Assembly: GCA_008973525.1 (NCBI GenBank) | Contig: WACJ01000404.1 | Span: 1,302,001-1,366,000 of the forward strand | Source: Stenopsyche tienmushanensis | Taxonomy: Eukaryota > Arthropoda > Insecta > Trichoptera > Stenopsychidae | Direction of reading: 5' to 3' | Length of the DNA: 64,000 bases | Part shown: piece after piece, positions 48,301-61,384 of the stretch | Numbering within the stretch: position 1 is the first letter of the stretch | How the letters are laid out: each line of letters starts with the position of its first letter | Program-made: the position numbers and the translations under genes | The notes under the pieces: model-generated | Database searches by the model: none | Told to the model about the DNA's origin: nothing | The model's input: only the letters and a program-made list of their open reading frames with translations

Positions 48301-49389
48301 GTGGGATTTCAGACATATTACTTGAAAATATATTTTTTTGTTAGAAACTATATGAAGCCCGACGTATCCCTTATCATGCTAGTAACCCGTAGGTTATGCC
48401 TCAGGGAGATATATAAAAATCACTTTCACTTAATAACTCAAAGATCATAAACAAAGCCTAAGGCAAGCGTCTTTTGGGTTCATGATCTCGACCTGGAAAG
48501 TTTGTGGTGAGTTAATGTAGCAAATTAAGATTTAACGGCCGTGTCTGTTATTGAAAAACATGCTAAAATACAGGCAAAAATAATCCTCATCATCATATGT
48601 ATTTCATTCGTGGAAGTAGCGAAAAAAATAAGAAGCGTGGCTTTCGATTTTTGTTGCTTAAACCTCAAAAATCTTGCGTATTTTATATTTAATTTAGACT
48701 TTAGAAAAACCGTAAATATCTCATAGGTTTTTGGATAATTATTTTGTGCCGCCTTTTTGGAGCAAAACAACGATTTCTACAAAATTTTTAGAATACTTTA
48801 AATTTTATTTCATAAGCATTTATGGAATAAAATAACTTTGTAAGGTTGAAACCTGGATTGCTTAGTAAGGTCAAATATTGGTATAATGGCTAGATCCAAA
48901 ATCCAGATTATAAAAACATTTTTACAATACGGCTACGCTCGTACGTGGGTTTGTTCTTCAATCGGGCTGTGGTGAAGCCAAGCGGTAGGATGAAAGTGGT
49001 TGGGTGCTGACGGAAACACTTTCGTCTTATCTATTCTCTTTTATTTACGGAGAGAGAGGATATAGCTATGATCCTGCGGGATGGACATCCGCTCGCAGCC
49101 AAGGTTATCTGACAACTTTCCACTTCCTGTACGTCACTACCGGATAGGAAGCGGTGTACGCGCGAGAAGAGAGATAACAGTACCAACAAATTTGGGAAAT
49201 CGGATGTATGCACATTTCTCATTTTTTTTTCAAATTCATAACGATACAAAACTTATTACTCATTTACGCTTTTATGGCATGTTTAAAATGCCTGGCTATG
49301 CTGTTGACAAACTGGCTCTTCGCATTTCTTACAAAAAAATCTACTACTAGAGATACCACCCTCCCAGCTTACCAGCACTTACTTGCTCT
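45301..49389. other. No intact gene; one eroded patch and a microsatellite
   Basis: AT-rich. At 46270-46595 two plus-strand phases abut: the first has SGAEFELINSHGDKLFNAKK (to about 46390) and the second VGGLMPKIYRASALMLTTAA, ending in a basic tail at 46595. They look like one broken coding sequence of unknown family. (AT)n fills 47520-47552. Other frames (47011-47214, 48525-48770, 49081-49350) are not supported. Confidence 0.35.
47520..47552. repeat. (AT)n microsatellite
   Basis: A run of AT units with one GT interruption. Confidence 0.85.
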
Positions 49390-49890
49390 ACTAGCTTGAA
49401 AACTAGCCTCGTGTGTACCGAGCATTAGTCTGTCGTTTGTATATATATTTCCCAAGCATCTGCTCCATAACGTTAACACCTCTCTTGTATTTGTAAAATA
49501 ACATTACTTGTAGATTTTGGGCTTCTCCAGCACCTTCGGTATCATAATGGACAGTTGATGATGGAATAAAAGCTTTTAATTTTTTCAAAACATATGAAAC
49601 AACTGGAACATTGTCTGTAAATCTGAACACAAATGAATATACTGAACGACGATGGTCTTGCAACATTTCTTTCGGAAGCCCTACCTGCTATAGTTTGTCC
49701 ATGTTATCGAAAGTTATGAAATAGTTGTCAGCAGTGACCTGTTCCCAGTTTCTTCGTACTTGTCAGTTAATTCCAGCAGCACCCTTTCACCTAAGTTGAC
49801 TACTTTCTGGCCTCCTTCTTCTTTTCCAGTATACAGGATACCTTTACAAGGATATCCATTTCTTGAATTATAGACTCACCATCTGATTTT
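49390..49890 (-). mobile_element. piggyBac transposase relic
   Basis: The minus-strand frame 49403-49666 contains LQVMLFYKYKRGVNVMEQM, matching the conserved region of piggyBac transposases where a Y-N-x-x-K-G-G-V-D-x-D-motif normally stands. Here the second aspartate position reads E (VNVMEQM), so a conserved acidic residue is altered. Higher coordinates (to about 49890) carry the preceding part in other phases, with stops. No TTAA-bounded ends were found around it. Confidence 0.7.
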
Positions 49891-52800
49891 TATAGACATT
49901 TGGTGTAAAAAAATTCTGTCGCACAGGTAAAATAAAAATATCATACTAAATATAGGTTTTTTCCAAACATATGATACAGAGGAAAAATAAAGATCAACAT
50001 GAGAAATATGATAAAATATCTTAAGGAGCGAAAGGATAAAAAAAAATCCTTACGGAACATAAAGGAGAACATGATTTCCCAAACAAATTCTACAAAAAAA
50101 ATTAGGATTTAGTCAGACTATTTCCATTGACTCTAGGCGTAAAAATAGAAATATCCTTTTTTCTTGAAACACAAAGATCCTGAACTTTTTCTAAATTCTG
50201 TACAACCATTCAATTAATAAAGTCAGGGAGATTTGGTACGATATATACATAGCAACTATTAAAAAAACTCATCGCAAAAGCAAAATGGCCTGGCCAGATT
50301 ATATTGACAGAAAGGTTAAAATAACCACCACATAACACTAATAATGCATATGACACTATAAATAGAGTAGGCTGATATATAACGTTAAAAATAAAATTAA
50401 TCTAGTGTTTATCCCTTGATTTTTCTGTACCTAGTTCGTGAAATATCAAATTTGGAAACAAAAATTTAACTATATTTAAGAAATAGTTAGGAGTTTCTAA
50501 TTAAAATAAAGGGATCTTTCAGGGTAATACAACGATTCATCCCGTAAGATGCATGAGAAATAATGGGAAATACTATCTTATCCCCCATTTTTTCTCCATG
50601 TGTCTCCATCACATTCAAAATAGGCAATTTATCAATAAAGCGGTAATCGAAGAGGACTTTTCTAAGCTTTTAACATCTAAAGGCAGCAGAAGTTAAAAAA
50701 TATGTGTCTCGTAATATAAGGTTCATGATTCAAGAAGATCATTATTTTAACGAATCTATGTGGCAATTTTCAATTAAATTCGCACTTAAATATATTCATA
50801 GTATATCCATGTGTATTTGAATAGCAAGTTTTTTGATTTTCCGTAGAAATTCGCCTAAAATCCAATATAAGAATATTCTTGTACTCTGCACGTGTTTTAT
50901 ATGCATACGGTGCATATTTTATACGCTGTAGACCTCACATTCCCCAGTTCAGCCCCCGTGTTAATAAAGTCGTCTGGAACGCCAGCTGTCTACCATTTTT
51001 TAATATGGAAAAATTATATTTCTGAACATCCCCCGCTGGCATAGCCGTCCTGCGTATGAATATTTTAGTCAAAAGTCAGCGAAAAGTACATAGAGCGTTA
51101 TGCGAAAATTTGTAGTTAGCTTTAATAAATTAAACCGAAATAATGGAACAATCATAAGTTTACTACAACTCCGTTTATACTAGAGTGGTGAATTATTATT
51201 GTTGGCTCTTAGGGAGTAATTAATACTCGGGGCTTCCTTTGAAGTTCATTTTCCACTTTGAGATGATCAACGAAAGGTCCAGTCTACGGATGTTCGTAAT
51301 ATAGTCGTTAAATTTGATTAGTATACAAAACGTTCATGCAAAATGTAGTTCTTGAAAAACTCAAGCTGTCTGGAAATTATTTTCAAAGTCGAGCTCTTTT
51401 ATAAACCTTAATTTTATTGTGCCATTATTGATTTAATAGCAGTTGGCATATGTTGAAATATACCTTGACATTCATAATAGAATTTCAATATGATTATAAT
51501 TATTAAAGTGGCTAAATAAAAATCAGTTTTGAAATGCCTTAGCAATGCAAATAAAAATTCAAAAGAGATATTTAAACGCACGATGAAAACTTACAAAGAT
51601 CACATTTTCATTTCACAAAATTTTGGAGTAAGCAGTTTTAGTCGGAGAAATAATAGATTGACGATAATTCTTCTACTAATAGTTCCATGTAAGCAACTTC
51701 TGAGAAAATATACCAGAACTTGCAACATTTAGTTTTGAATAATAGACAAATTAAATTTTTCCTATTAGCAAAAAGTAAAGAGAATTTAGTAAGAGCAGCT
51801 TGGAGTAATATTCATTAAAATCTGGACATGTTTGAATGTAATGTAAGATAGATTCTGAAAATATTCATTGCGAATATGGAAAATATTTAGAATTGCTTGG
51901 CGAGGTGCATGCATATCTTTTCTAATGCTTTGTGACAGAAATTAAAACAAAGGTCTATCACAGAATTCCTGATTCTAGAATGGAGTTCAAGCAGTGCATA
52001 CTTAAAAGATTCTTCACTCCTATCAAATTTTATGATGAAAATACTGTTAAAGAGGTTGACAAATAAGAAGCAACTGTTGATAAAGGAATTTGAAGTCAAA
52101 ATTCATGTCATAGAATACTATCCTAAGAGGAAACATTTAGTTTTATAATACAATTCGATATTTTTAAACCTTAGATCCACTCTTCTAATTATCATTTAAA
52201 TCATCTAGCTAACGCTATCATTTCAATATCATAAATTTACATAGCTGACTATCTATTCAAATAACGTAAAATAAACAAATTGACCTTTGCTTGGGGAAAC
52301 TTTTTGCTCTCGTGTCTATTTGTTTAAATGCACGTTTATTTTTATATTCAAAGTAAAATTGAATTGAAATTGATTTTCATGAACACATTTATAAGCATAT
52401 CACGGCTATAGCGAGCAACTAAACAAAGGATCAAATATTGTATATGCTAAATGTAGCCACATTTTTAAAAAATACACAAGTTTATCCATTGAATCTTGAT
52501 GGTACAGCTCATATTTTAATGAATATGCTAATAGTTGATCTGGCGTGTATAGATGTTTTCTTGCCAATATTGTCATGTAAACCCAATGACAATTTATTCC
52601 CAGGTTAATTCTTCAATAACGTTAGTTTTCATTTGATAAATTAGAAATTTATATTAATTGAGAATACGTTTTGGTATTGATAACATGTGCGAATCCTAAT
52701 GAATATTTACGCTATTGCGGTTGAATGCCACTGGAAAACGTCAATAAATACACGTGTTATAAATATTAATAGTGTCGCATGTACGATACCTCTATTTTAT

Positions 52801-54631
52801 GGTAATGTATTTCTCGACAATCTATCCGGTGTTCCACCCTTTATACCAGTGCTCCTTCACCAATGTTCCACAAGACAAGGATAAGTGTGCCAAAATGCTT
52901 TAAACTAGATTTTTACGAACAATAACGAAAGACGATAATATCTGATGTTTGAAGAGTTTAGTGAAAAGCAATAGAATGAAGTTGGAAACACGGGAGACGC
53001 TTTAAAAGAAAATAACAGTAGTTGAAATGACAACTTCTCTTTACTAGAAATAAGGGTGTTTATTTTGCCCAACTAGGCACTCATGCTTTTAAGCTTTTTT
53101 TTTTGAGTATTGCTATTTAAGAGATTTATTTTCGACCAGTTATTTATGTGAAACAACACTTTACGGTATGTAAACTAAGATTAGTAGTTGATTAAAAGCA
53201 TAGAAATGCTGCTTTTTAAAGACGGTTTGAAGAGCTTTCAGCAAAACCGAGAAATACACCGAACTAATGATTAATGTCGTTCCACACATTTCTTACATTA
53301 TTTTTTTAAATATTCATAAATCGCGCAATTTGATATCTTGCTAGTTTTAAGGGTGCTCTCGAAAAAGATTAAGAATCCCTATATTAATGCGATTTATGTA
53401 TATTTTCATATCTATTTATACTTGCGGTGTACCGCAAGATTTTGGAGGAAACATTGGTGGATTGTGGAAGATAAAAGGTTGCGTTGCTCTGCTCTATACA
53501 ATGCTGTATACGAAGCATGAATTAATTATAAAGCTTTTTTTAATTGAACAGTGTTCAATTTTAAGATTATTTAAATATTTGCAACCGACACATGTTCGGT
53601 AGTCAAATGTTCACGAGCTAAAAAAATGTATTGATCTTTTCGATGACTAGGGTTTCATACAGGGGGTCGTAAAACGTGTTTATTTCATAAGCTAAGTATA
53701 CCATTGAAAATGTACGGGTGGTAAATTGCGATACATCTGCATGTATGGATATCAAACGTGGTGGTAACACGTGGCTCTTTTTTGCATCGAAAAACCACCC
53801 CACTTTTAATTCGTTTTTCTTTGTTGTTTTATGATGAACGAGCGCAAATTTTTTTTTCCGTGTCGCGATTTTAAATGTAACTTTTTTTGTCTTGATGATG
53901 TGAATGTGTATATAAGCGAAACTAGGGAGGCTGAATACGTTTAAAATTAGCCGAGTCTTCTGTCATAGGATCTTAGTAAATATTGACCGAGTCTAATGAG
54001 GGCGGGTACCTTCCCAGCGAAACAAAGTCGAAGATTTTTCTCGCTGAGATTCGTCTTTGCGATGCTGCTAAGAGATAAAGGGTGGGTAAGAATAAATTTT
54101 GGCAAAAAATTTACATGAAAGAATAAATTTGAATAATTAACAAAGTTTTTTTATTGTGTATAATTATTACATTCAAAGCATTAGCGGCGCGTGAACCTAA
54201 TTATTTTAAGGGTTCCATAAAAAAAACCCTTAATATACAAAATGTATTAAATTAAATCAAAAACATATTTGGAAAACTATTCAATAATTTTCATAGTGAT
54301 ACAAAAAAGAAACATTAATATCATAAGACACGCAATTCTATTAAAATATTTTTGTAAACTTAACATTAGAACGATTTAGAGTTGTTATTATAATAAAGAA
54401 CTAGCGAATATCTGGCATGCGTTGCAATGCCACATGCACTTAGTAATTATTTGAAAGGAAACGCAGTACGTGGTTTATTGCTTCAGGGCACGTGTAGTGC
54501 AGGCCAAAGGACTACGATCCAAAAGCATGCGCACACTCGCTCTTGCTTCGAAGACCGACTGTCTCTCTCTATCATTAACTTTCTTAGCTACGAAGTCGCA
54601 AAGCATCATCCTAAAGGGTCGTTTTCGGCAG
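49891..54631. other. No recognised gene
   Basis: AT-rich. Frames at 51529-51732, 52687-52884 and 53338-53602 are within chance length, though 53387-53602 (GVPQDFGGNIGGLWKIKGC) and 52687-52884 read somewhat protein-like. No terminal repeats, splice pairs or domains were tied to any of them. Confidence 0.4.
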
Positions 54632-54648
54632 CCCCCCCCCCCCCCCCC
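54632..54648. repeat. 17-C homopolymer
   Basis: A run of 17 C inside the non-LTR relic, prone to length error in sequencing. Confidence 0.9.
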
Positions 54649-55390
54649 AGTCTCGCATGGATGGGAGTTTGGTCAAGTTCGTGCAATTGGCCCCATGGTA
54701 TTTTTACCTCCAAGTACCCCCAAGGGTATTTTTGTGGCCATATCAGTCTATGCAGCGGGCGCATGGGCGCACAGAATCAGCATCCAGTTGATAAAAAGAA
54801 TTCTGTTGCAGGGCCAGCGGGCGCCTTTGATACTCACATCTAAAGCGTTCCGCTCGGCGCCCACTGATGGTCTTCCAGTGTTGGCGGGTGTCCGGTTGGG
54901 CGGATCGTGAGATCCAATGGCAGAAGTATTCCACCCGATGCAAATGCCTCTGACGCGCTAGGCGTCGTTCCAGATTACTGGACGTCCCAGTTCCTCACAG
55001 GGCACGAGCGCTTTAGGGCTTCGCTTTATAGGTTCAGGCATTCCCCGATTTCGGAGTGTCCATGTGGAGATCCGCTCATGAACGCAGATCACGTTCTGTA
55101 GACATGTCTGGGCATGGCGTCCGATCACGAGGCCCCCATTCGAAGTGTCAACGGTCTAAAAGGCAGACCGGTTGGCACACAAACCTTGTGGTCACTCCCT
55201 CATCTTTTAGAGCATTTAGGCAAGTTATGGGGAGAAATGCATCCCCGGAGCTTTCTACGATCCCCATGTTCACGAAAACCCCTCCAGAGGCTACTGTACA
55301 TTGGTGGCTTGCACCAAATGAGGTCACGAGCCAAACTGGTCTTCCCCTCACCCATAAAACTCGTTATATTTTAATTATTTATTTTATCTA
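54649..55390 (+). mobile_element. Non-LTR retrotransposon relic (R1/RTE-like 3' part)
   Basis: Plus-strand frames in succession read the region after the reverse transcriptase domain: GAWAHRISIQLIKRILLQGQ (about 54750-54810) and TSKAFRSAPTDGLPVLAGV, then QFLTGHERFRASLYRFRHSP with ECPCGDPLMNADHVL, the conserved zinc-knuckle-like C-terminal motif (C-x-C...H) of R1-type ORF2. Several phase changes and stops show it is dead. Higher GC than its surroundings. The catalytic reverse transcriptase core is not present. Confidence 0.75.
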
Positions 55391-55607
55391 GTATTAATGT
55401 ATAGCGTGTCCTCGCGGACATGGATATTAAATTCAGGTTTTGCACCTTACTGTGCACTTTTGTTGAGCGGGCTGGCATGATCCCTTGCAACTCGGGTCAG
55501 TGTAGGGCTACCATGTCTCCCTCTATCTCGTAAGCGGAGCTTAACCACCGTATTGCGCGCGCATCCTTCCTCTTCCCGTTCCCGCGGCCCAATCTTTTCA
55601 TCAGACT
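55391..55607. other. Probable 3' flank of the retrotransposon relic
   Basis: GC-richer than the surroundings and without an open frame that matches a protein. Likely 3' untranslated part of the R1-like element. A minus-strand frame at 55497-55763 is antisense noise. Confidence 0.35.
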
Positions 55608-55764
55608 AATATGCGCCAATATGGTGCATCCGCTAAATGTCTCACAAAAAAAATTGCGCACACAAACAATAACATTTACGAAGATGCGCACAACAACTCT
55701 CCAAAGTTTCATCACAATCGAAAGAACGGTAAGGCAGCGCATAAAATATGAACAAACAAACATT
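55608..55764 (+). repeat. Dispersed repeat, copy 2
   Basis: Direct, diverged copy of 13317-13487, starting AATATGCGCCAATATGGTGC and ending in an A/T-rich tail. See the first copy for shared blocks. Confidence 0.7.
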
Positions 55765-58179
55765 GATTTTTATATAAAAAGATATATTCATCTTTAATCT
55801 AATCAAATAAATTTTGCCACATAATAAATGCGGATATGTTTAAAAGATAAATCTATCCCCCTAGGATTGTTTTTATGATTATATCAGATAAAATAGGGAG
55901 ATTTTATTACTGCAGGAATGGCGTTATTTTATTCGTATTTAAATTTAATAAATCCGTATAGGATGAACAAAAATTAAATAACATAATCTGTCTATCATTC
56001 TACGGCGGTTATATTCCCGAAAGTTGCGTAACGCCACAGTCCCCATCATTTGTGTCCTTAACGCTTCCATTGTCTTTCACTCCCTTCGGCTGGTCTTCCC
56101 TCCATACGGAATCTTCCCTCAGTAACGAGATTGGGGGGGATTAAGGGGGTAGAGTTTTTTTTAGCATCCTAATTTAAATAATTATTGTTTTACATCATGA
56201 GAGTACTTTTATTTTTATATGCCTTTTGGATGAGTTTTTGAGACTTAAATATAAGATGACATAATTTTCAGGATTTGCATTTTTACATATAGCATTAATA
56301 TCAACGCCTAATTATAATTTTAGTATTAAGAAAACATATTTTTTATCGTCATGAATATTTTCTAGCATCCCAAAAAAAAAAAAAAAAGTAAAAAAGCGTA
56401 GAACTTCGCCTATTTAAAGATAATTATTTAAATTAGAAACATAGAATTCGCGAAAAAGGAATAAGAAGAAATTAAGAGGAATTCGTTTCTTCGTTCAAGC
56501 GTTAATTTCCGCCTTCCAACTTTATCAATTATTCATTACGTTTTTATATACAAATGTAGATAAACGCATACGCAATAAAATCGCAAAGACTTTTAAGTCA
56601 TCCTTATAAAAGAGTACTACTCAAATTATAAATAAAACGACGACACGATTTTTTTCATATTCATTTATAATTTATTTTTTGTACTGGCAATAATTTTATG
56701 TGCGTCTAAATTAATTTGGATTATCTAATTAAAGCTGAGAGAAAACATTTAAAATATTCACTTTACGATCCTTATTTTCATCCGATTAAAGTGTTTTCTT
56801 GTTGAACAACCCTTGAAAGCACGAAAGTTCCACGTCATGGCATCTAATTAGAAGGGTCATGGCTTTTTGTTAAAACTTTCTTAATATCCTGTAGCTATTA
56901 TATGCTCACTTACTAAAGTGCAGTTTGTATGCTAAATTTATATTTTAAATAGCAAAATTTATATTAAACAATTTTATTGAAATGATCATGATTAATGGAT
57001 TTATAATTATATCAATAAAAACAATCCATGTTTATCATTTTGTTCGGGTATTCGTTGAGATAAATTTAATAAAAAATAGTTATATATAATACAATTTGTA
57101 TTATATTATTATTGATTGGTTCTTGTTAAAGAGTGGATAACATTGGAATTAATTCAATTAGAATGAATTAAATCGTATTATATATTTGACATTTAGAGGT
57201 TATGTCATCGGATATACTTAAACGTCAGATGATCGATTTCGCAAATGCCCTTAACACAATATTTTGTGACCATTTCAAATCTGACTGATAATTAGGGAAT
57301 AACATTGTTAAAAATATTTGACTGCACCTTGCATATTAAATGTGAATTTTCTTTAACGAAATTGGAGTACAACGCAATTTCAGCTATCTCATCTCAAATG
57401 GACGTTATAATGTAAGAAAAGAAGGAAGGGACGCGCAGTCTCGACCTCGTTAATGTTATTCATAATTTTCATATTTCTTAAATTAGTACATCGCATCTCT
57501 GGATTTAGTTTTAATACGCCTTTGACTTGTACAAACTATTCCACGAATGGCGGATTTAAAATAAAATTAACCCCTCGCAGCTACCCTGAACGTATATAGC
57601 ATTGACATTTATTTTTATAACTTTTTTACTCTTCTTAAAAAATTCAAAATTCCCTGAATGCTTGCAAGTTGGATAATTAGTGGAATGAAGAGGTAGATAT
57701 GGGGAAGACTCATGAAAAATTTGCATACAGTGGGGATAGTTGCGAATTTTGGGTCGTGTCGAAAGTATTTTGGCCATCGAAATGCAAAATAACACGCATA
57801 AAAATACTTCAAGGTAGGAATTTTTATAGATGCTCACGGCGTTACGCTCGACCTTTTGACTGCTTAATGCGACAAATTAAAAAAAAAGTCTTCAACCCAA
57901 CTATGGAGCGTCTCTACAAAAAATGTCACTTTTAGCTTCAATTACAATAATGACTTTATTCTCTTTTATAAATTAAACTTTCCGTAGCATTTCTTTCTTT
58001 TTATACAATTCAGTTTCACAGAAGGATAACCTTAGCGATATACCATATTTATACATATGGATATTCATGTAAGTATTAGAGAAAATGCATCGATAAATCA
58101 GTGGGCAGGCAAAATCGAGGTGTGGGTTTTAGAAATGCATTAGACAAGGGGAGACAAGAGCCTACGTAAAAAGCCACTT
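55765..58179. other. No recognised gene
   Basis: AT-rich, with a short CT-rich patch at 56080-56160 and poly-A near 56370. The frame at 57699-57935 has a basic, cysteine-containing C-terminal half (GRNFYRCSRRYARPFDCLMR), without family match. Confidence 0.4.
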
Positions 58180-58760
58180 TGTGGAGTGTGCGATTCAACC
58201 ATTACAAAAAGCTGCTCGATACATATTTATCCACGAAAAATAACAAGAATTGGAGTGCAAAATCATCTCAAAAAGCTAATTTCATCCACAGTCAACACTA
58301 AAAAATTATTACATACCCATCAAATACAAAGGAAAAAGCTCAAGCTCATAACTCAAATGTTATATTGGTTGGTAGGCCAAACATAAGAACTGCCTCTCGA
58401 GAATAAAATGCTACTATACAAAGCCATCTTAAACCCAATTTCGACGTATGGGATACAGCTCTGGGATATCAGATCGACCTCCAATATTGACATTTTCCAG
58501 CGCTTTCAATTTAAAGTCTTGCGTAACATAGCTGACGCTCTACGATTTGTAACAAACAATATTATATTATATAAGAGTAAATTATGGCTAGAATGAAATA
58601 GAAAATTGAATTGGGCAGATGAACGGAGCAAGAATGGAAAGTCCATAATTTATTGGCTCCGAAATCATAATTGAAGCTCATATGAAGTGCTTCGTGGTCC
58701 AAGTGACTCCCCAGTACGATTTATGCAGCCGAACAACGCGCCAATCGGCTAATGCTGCAG
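58180..58760 (+). mobile_element. Jockey-clade non-LTR retrotransposon relic
   Basis: Consecutive plus-strand frames read the C-terminal part of a Jockey reverse transcriptase: LKLITQMLYWLVGQ (about 58330-58380), LENKMLLYKAILNPISTYGI (58396-58455), QLWDIRSTSNIDIFQRFQFK and VLRNIADALRFVTNN, typical of Jockey elements. Stops at 58384, 58597 and beyond break it. Only this 3' part remains. Confidence 0.85.
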
Positions 58761-58882
58761 CGCCAAAAACAATGCGGCACTTTAAGCGGCAGCGTAACTA
58801 CTAATTGCCGAGCTTAGGCGACGCCTAAGGGGACTAACTGTTTAATCTATGTATACATACATGTTTTTCAAATTGTTATATT

Positions 58883-59135
58883 AACCTTTCCCCATCGGTG
58901 ATGTATTTACTACACTTCGACTCTAATAATGGGAATATCGATATGAAATATAATAAATTCGGGGCTCAGAATGTTTGTATTCCTCCGTAATATAATTATG
59001 AATCACATCAAAATATTATAGTATATAAGTATTCATCTACTAGCGACGGAAATAAATAATTTGTCGGTAAATCGGGATTTTGCAAGTTTTAGTCCGTGTC
59101 TCAGCAGAAAGGAATTTAATCCGTCGCATTGATGT
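58883..59135. mobile_element. TTAA-associated MITE family B, copy 2
   Basis: TTAACCTTTCCCCATCGG at the left edge; inverted relative to 32045-32305, 26.6 kb away. The internal phrases TTATTTATTTCCG-type and TCAGCAGAAAGGAA match. It lies just after the Jockey relic. Confidence 0.75.
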
Positions 59136-60689
59136 CAAAATGTGTAACAAAATCTATTTTTGAATAGTATATTTTGATCTTTTCTTAAATAAATAAAATT
59201 ATTTCGCTTTCAAATTATTATTTATATTAAACAAATGGACTTGAATGGTAATTTTTGATCAAATTAATCCTATTAGGTTGATGTTCCTCGAAGCATTCAT
59301 ATTTTTAAAGGGCTTTCTGTAGTCCTTTTTCAGTGTGACCATTAGCAATCACTCTAATATGATGTTTAAAAATATGATCGCCAATCATGCCACTAGAAGA
59401 TGATTGAGTTACAAATTATAAAATACCTAAACATTATTCACAATTTATCTGCATTTTAAGTGGAGAATCGGGATGAAAGTGTTTGGATTGTTTTTTGCTT
59501 AAATATGAAAAGTTGCATTCTTTTGCGGATGGTCTTCCTGCATCCTCGCGGTCAGCCATGAAAATCCATATATAATTTATGTGAATCGCGGCCAATGTAA
59601 CACGCGCCCCTAACGTTAGGGGGTGACATCGACCAAATCTCCATACATTCCCTTAACAACACACATTCGAAAGGAATTGCTCTCAGTTTTTGTCGCGGAC
59701 ATTTGCCGCCAATATATTGCCCAGTAACATGTGCATTTTTATGTAATCATTTTGCTAATGGCATATGTGATGTGCGTGTATTTTTGGTCGAATGAGAGTA
59801 TTGATACATGCGCATTGATAAGGATAATGTGTTAATTAATCGTGCTTTAGGTTTCCTTTGGCAATTTCAATGAATCCAAAGAAAGTCGCCTAGTCATTAC
59901 ACAGTCGAAATTGCCTCATAAAAAGCAACGACCCGAATAGCTTGCCTTCATTTAAGCCGGCGGGGTGCGAAGGGGTTAATTAGTAAATATTGCACAAACC
60001 TACAGAGGGTTTATTCCGCTATATACATTGCGTTATATTCGTCCAGAGTTGCGAAACTAAAATAATAGTACTCCCTTTTGTGACGCCCGGAGATTTCTAT
60101 TAAAATATTCCGAATTTAATAACATGGAATGTTTTTGTTACTGTAATTTCATTGAGATTTCTGCACATCATGTGATATAACATATATTATAGTTGGTTGG
60201 TCTCTGAATGATTATTATAAAGGCTCAAAAATATCATTGTACAGTTTTCTCAGTTGGTATTAAAAGGGTTAATATTTTCGATGGATTGCCTCAAAACAAC
60301 CTTAGCCTAATCTTTAGTTTTGAAAAATTAAATATAATACTAAGATGATTGATTAAATCTGGCTGAGATACCTGATGAAAGAATTATTTGCAATAGTGAT
60401 GATAATTTCACAATTCACTTAATTCTTTGTTATCTAAAATTGCCTCTTCAAATAAATTTATCCTAGTCTAACCACATATAAAATATAATGATAAACCACA
60501 TTATAAAAATTATGTATCCCTGAGATCATATTGTATGGAAATCACTTAAGTTCAATAAAAAATATTTCCATCGACTTTCTGCGCATCATATACACATTGA
60601 TTTGGGAACTCAAAAAAATGACTGGGATAAAAAGGCGTGATGATAGATAACGAATAGTTGTTTTCATTTTCACTAGTGAAGCAATGGTG
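59136..60689. other. No recognised gene
   Basis: Mostly AT-rich. A solo TTAA-adjacent end GTGCGAAGGGGTTAA lies at 59965-59979 with no partner found. Moderate GC patches at 59580-59720. Confidence 0.4.
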
Positions 60690-60810
60690 CCAGCTAAAAT
60701 AAAAACATTAGCGAAATCACTTAGCATTCCCAGAGCGGCTAGCGTTGAGATTCGAACCCGAGTCACGTACAACGGCACGCTGTACACCGCACCATTAAGC
60801 AATTCCCCGT
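60690..60810 (-). repeat. tRNA-derived SINE
   Basis: On the minus strand TTGCTTAATGGTGCGGTG (A box) precedes GACTCGGGTTCGAATCTC (good B box) at tRNA spacing. The following GCTCTGGGAATGC is SINE body. The open frames on both strands here (60542-60802 and 60684-60941) are SINE sequence. Confidence 0.6.
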
Positions 60811-61384
60811 TTCTATCCCCCGAATCTGTCGCTTCTACTTCTTCATCCGAGCAATTGATTAGCGAAGACGGGTCCTGTTACCCCCTAAAATCCTCCGCTA
60901 CAGCGTCTTCAATTTGTCTAAAAAAAACCCATACTTCTTAAAGATTCAAACGAGTCTGTTTCCTTAAGGAATTAACCCCATGCAAATTCACCGTCCAAAA
61001 AAAGCCTGATGAACTTTATGAAATCATTATTTTTAATATATTTCCAAATTATTGAGTGGTTGGAAGTGGTATATAATGGATCATAGATCTCTACAATGAA
61101 AGACCTCAACAAAAACACTTTTGCCTCATTAGCTCTGGTTCGCTTGGTAAAGTTCTTAACTATTTAGATAATTATTTGATTCCAAGTGTAACATGCTGAA
61201 TTCAAGCTACGTGTTCTACTCTAAATTAAAACGAAATAATTTTAAATTGCGGTTCAAAACATCCTTCCAAATCAGATTAGATTTCAGTAGTTCTTTTTAG
61301 ATAATCAAAAATAATCATAATTGACAGAGAAAGTATGAATATTTTTTTGTTGTCTAGATTTACTTTATATATATTAAAAATCAA

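Noticed and set aside
54427..54910. Two overlapping frames of about 140 codons on the plus strand
   Set aside because: Their first halves run across a poly-C tract, and only the second frame's end (from about 54750) matches reverse transcriptase; they belong to the non-LTR relic.
59965..59979. A further piggyBac-like element
   Set aside because: Only one TTAA-adjacent end (GTGCGAAGGGG) was found and no matching left end within 3 kb.
60542..60941. Overlapping open frames of 85-86 codons on both strands
   Set aside because: They coincide with a SINE that has a clear B box, and composition explains their length.
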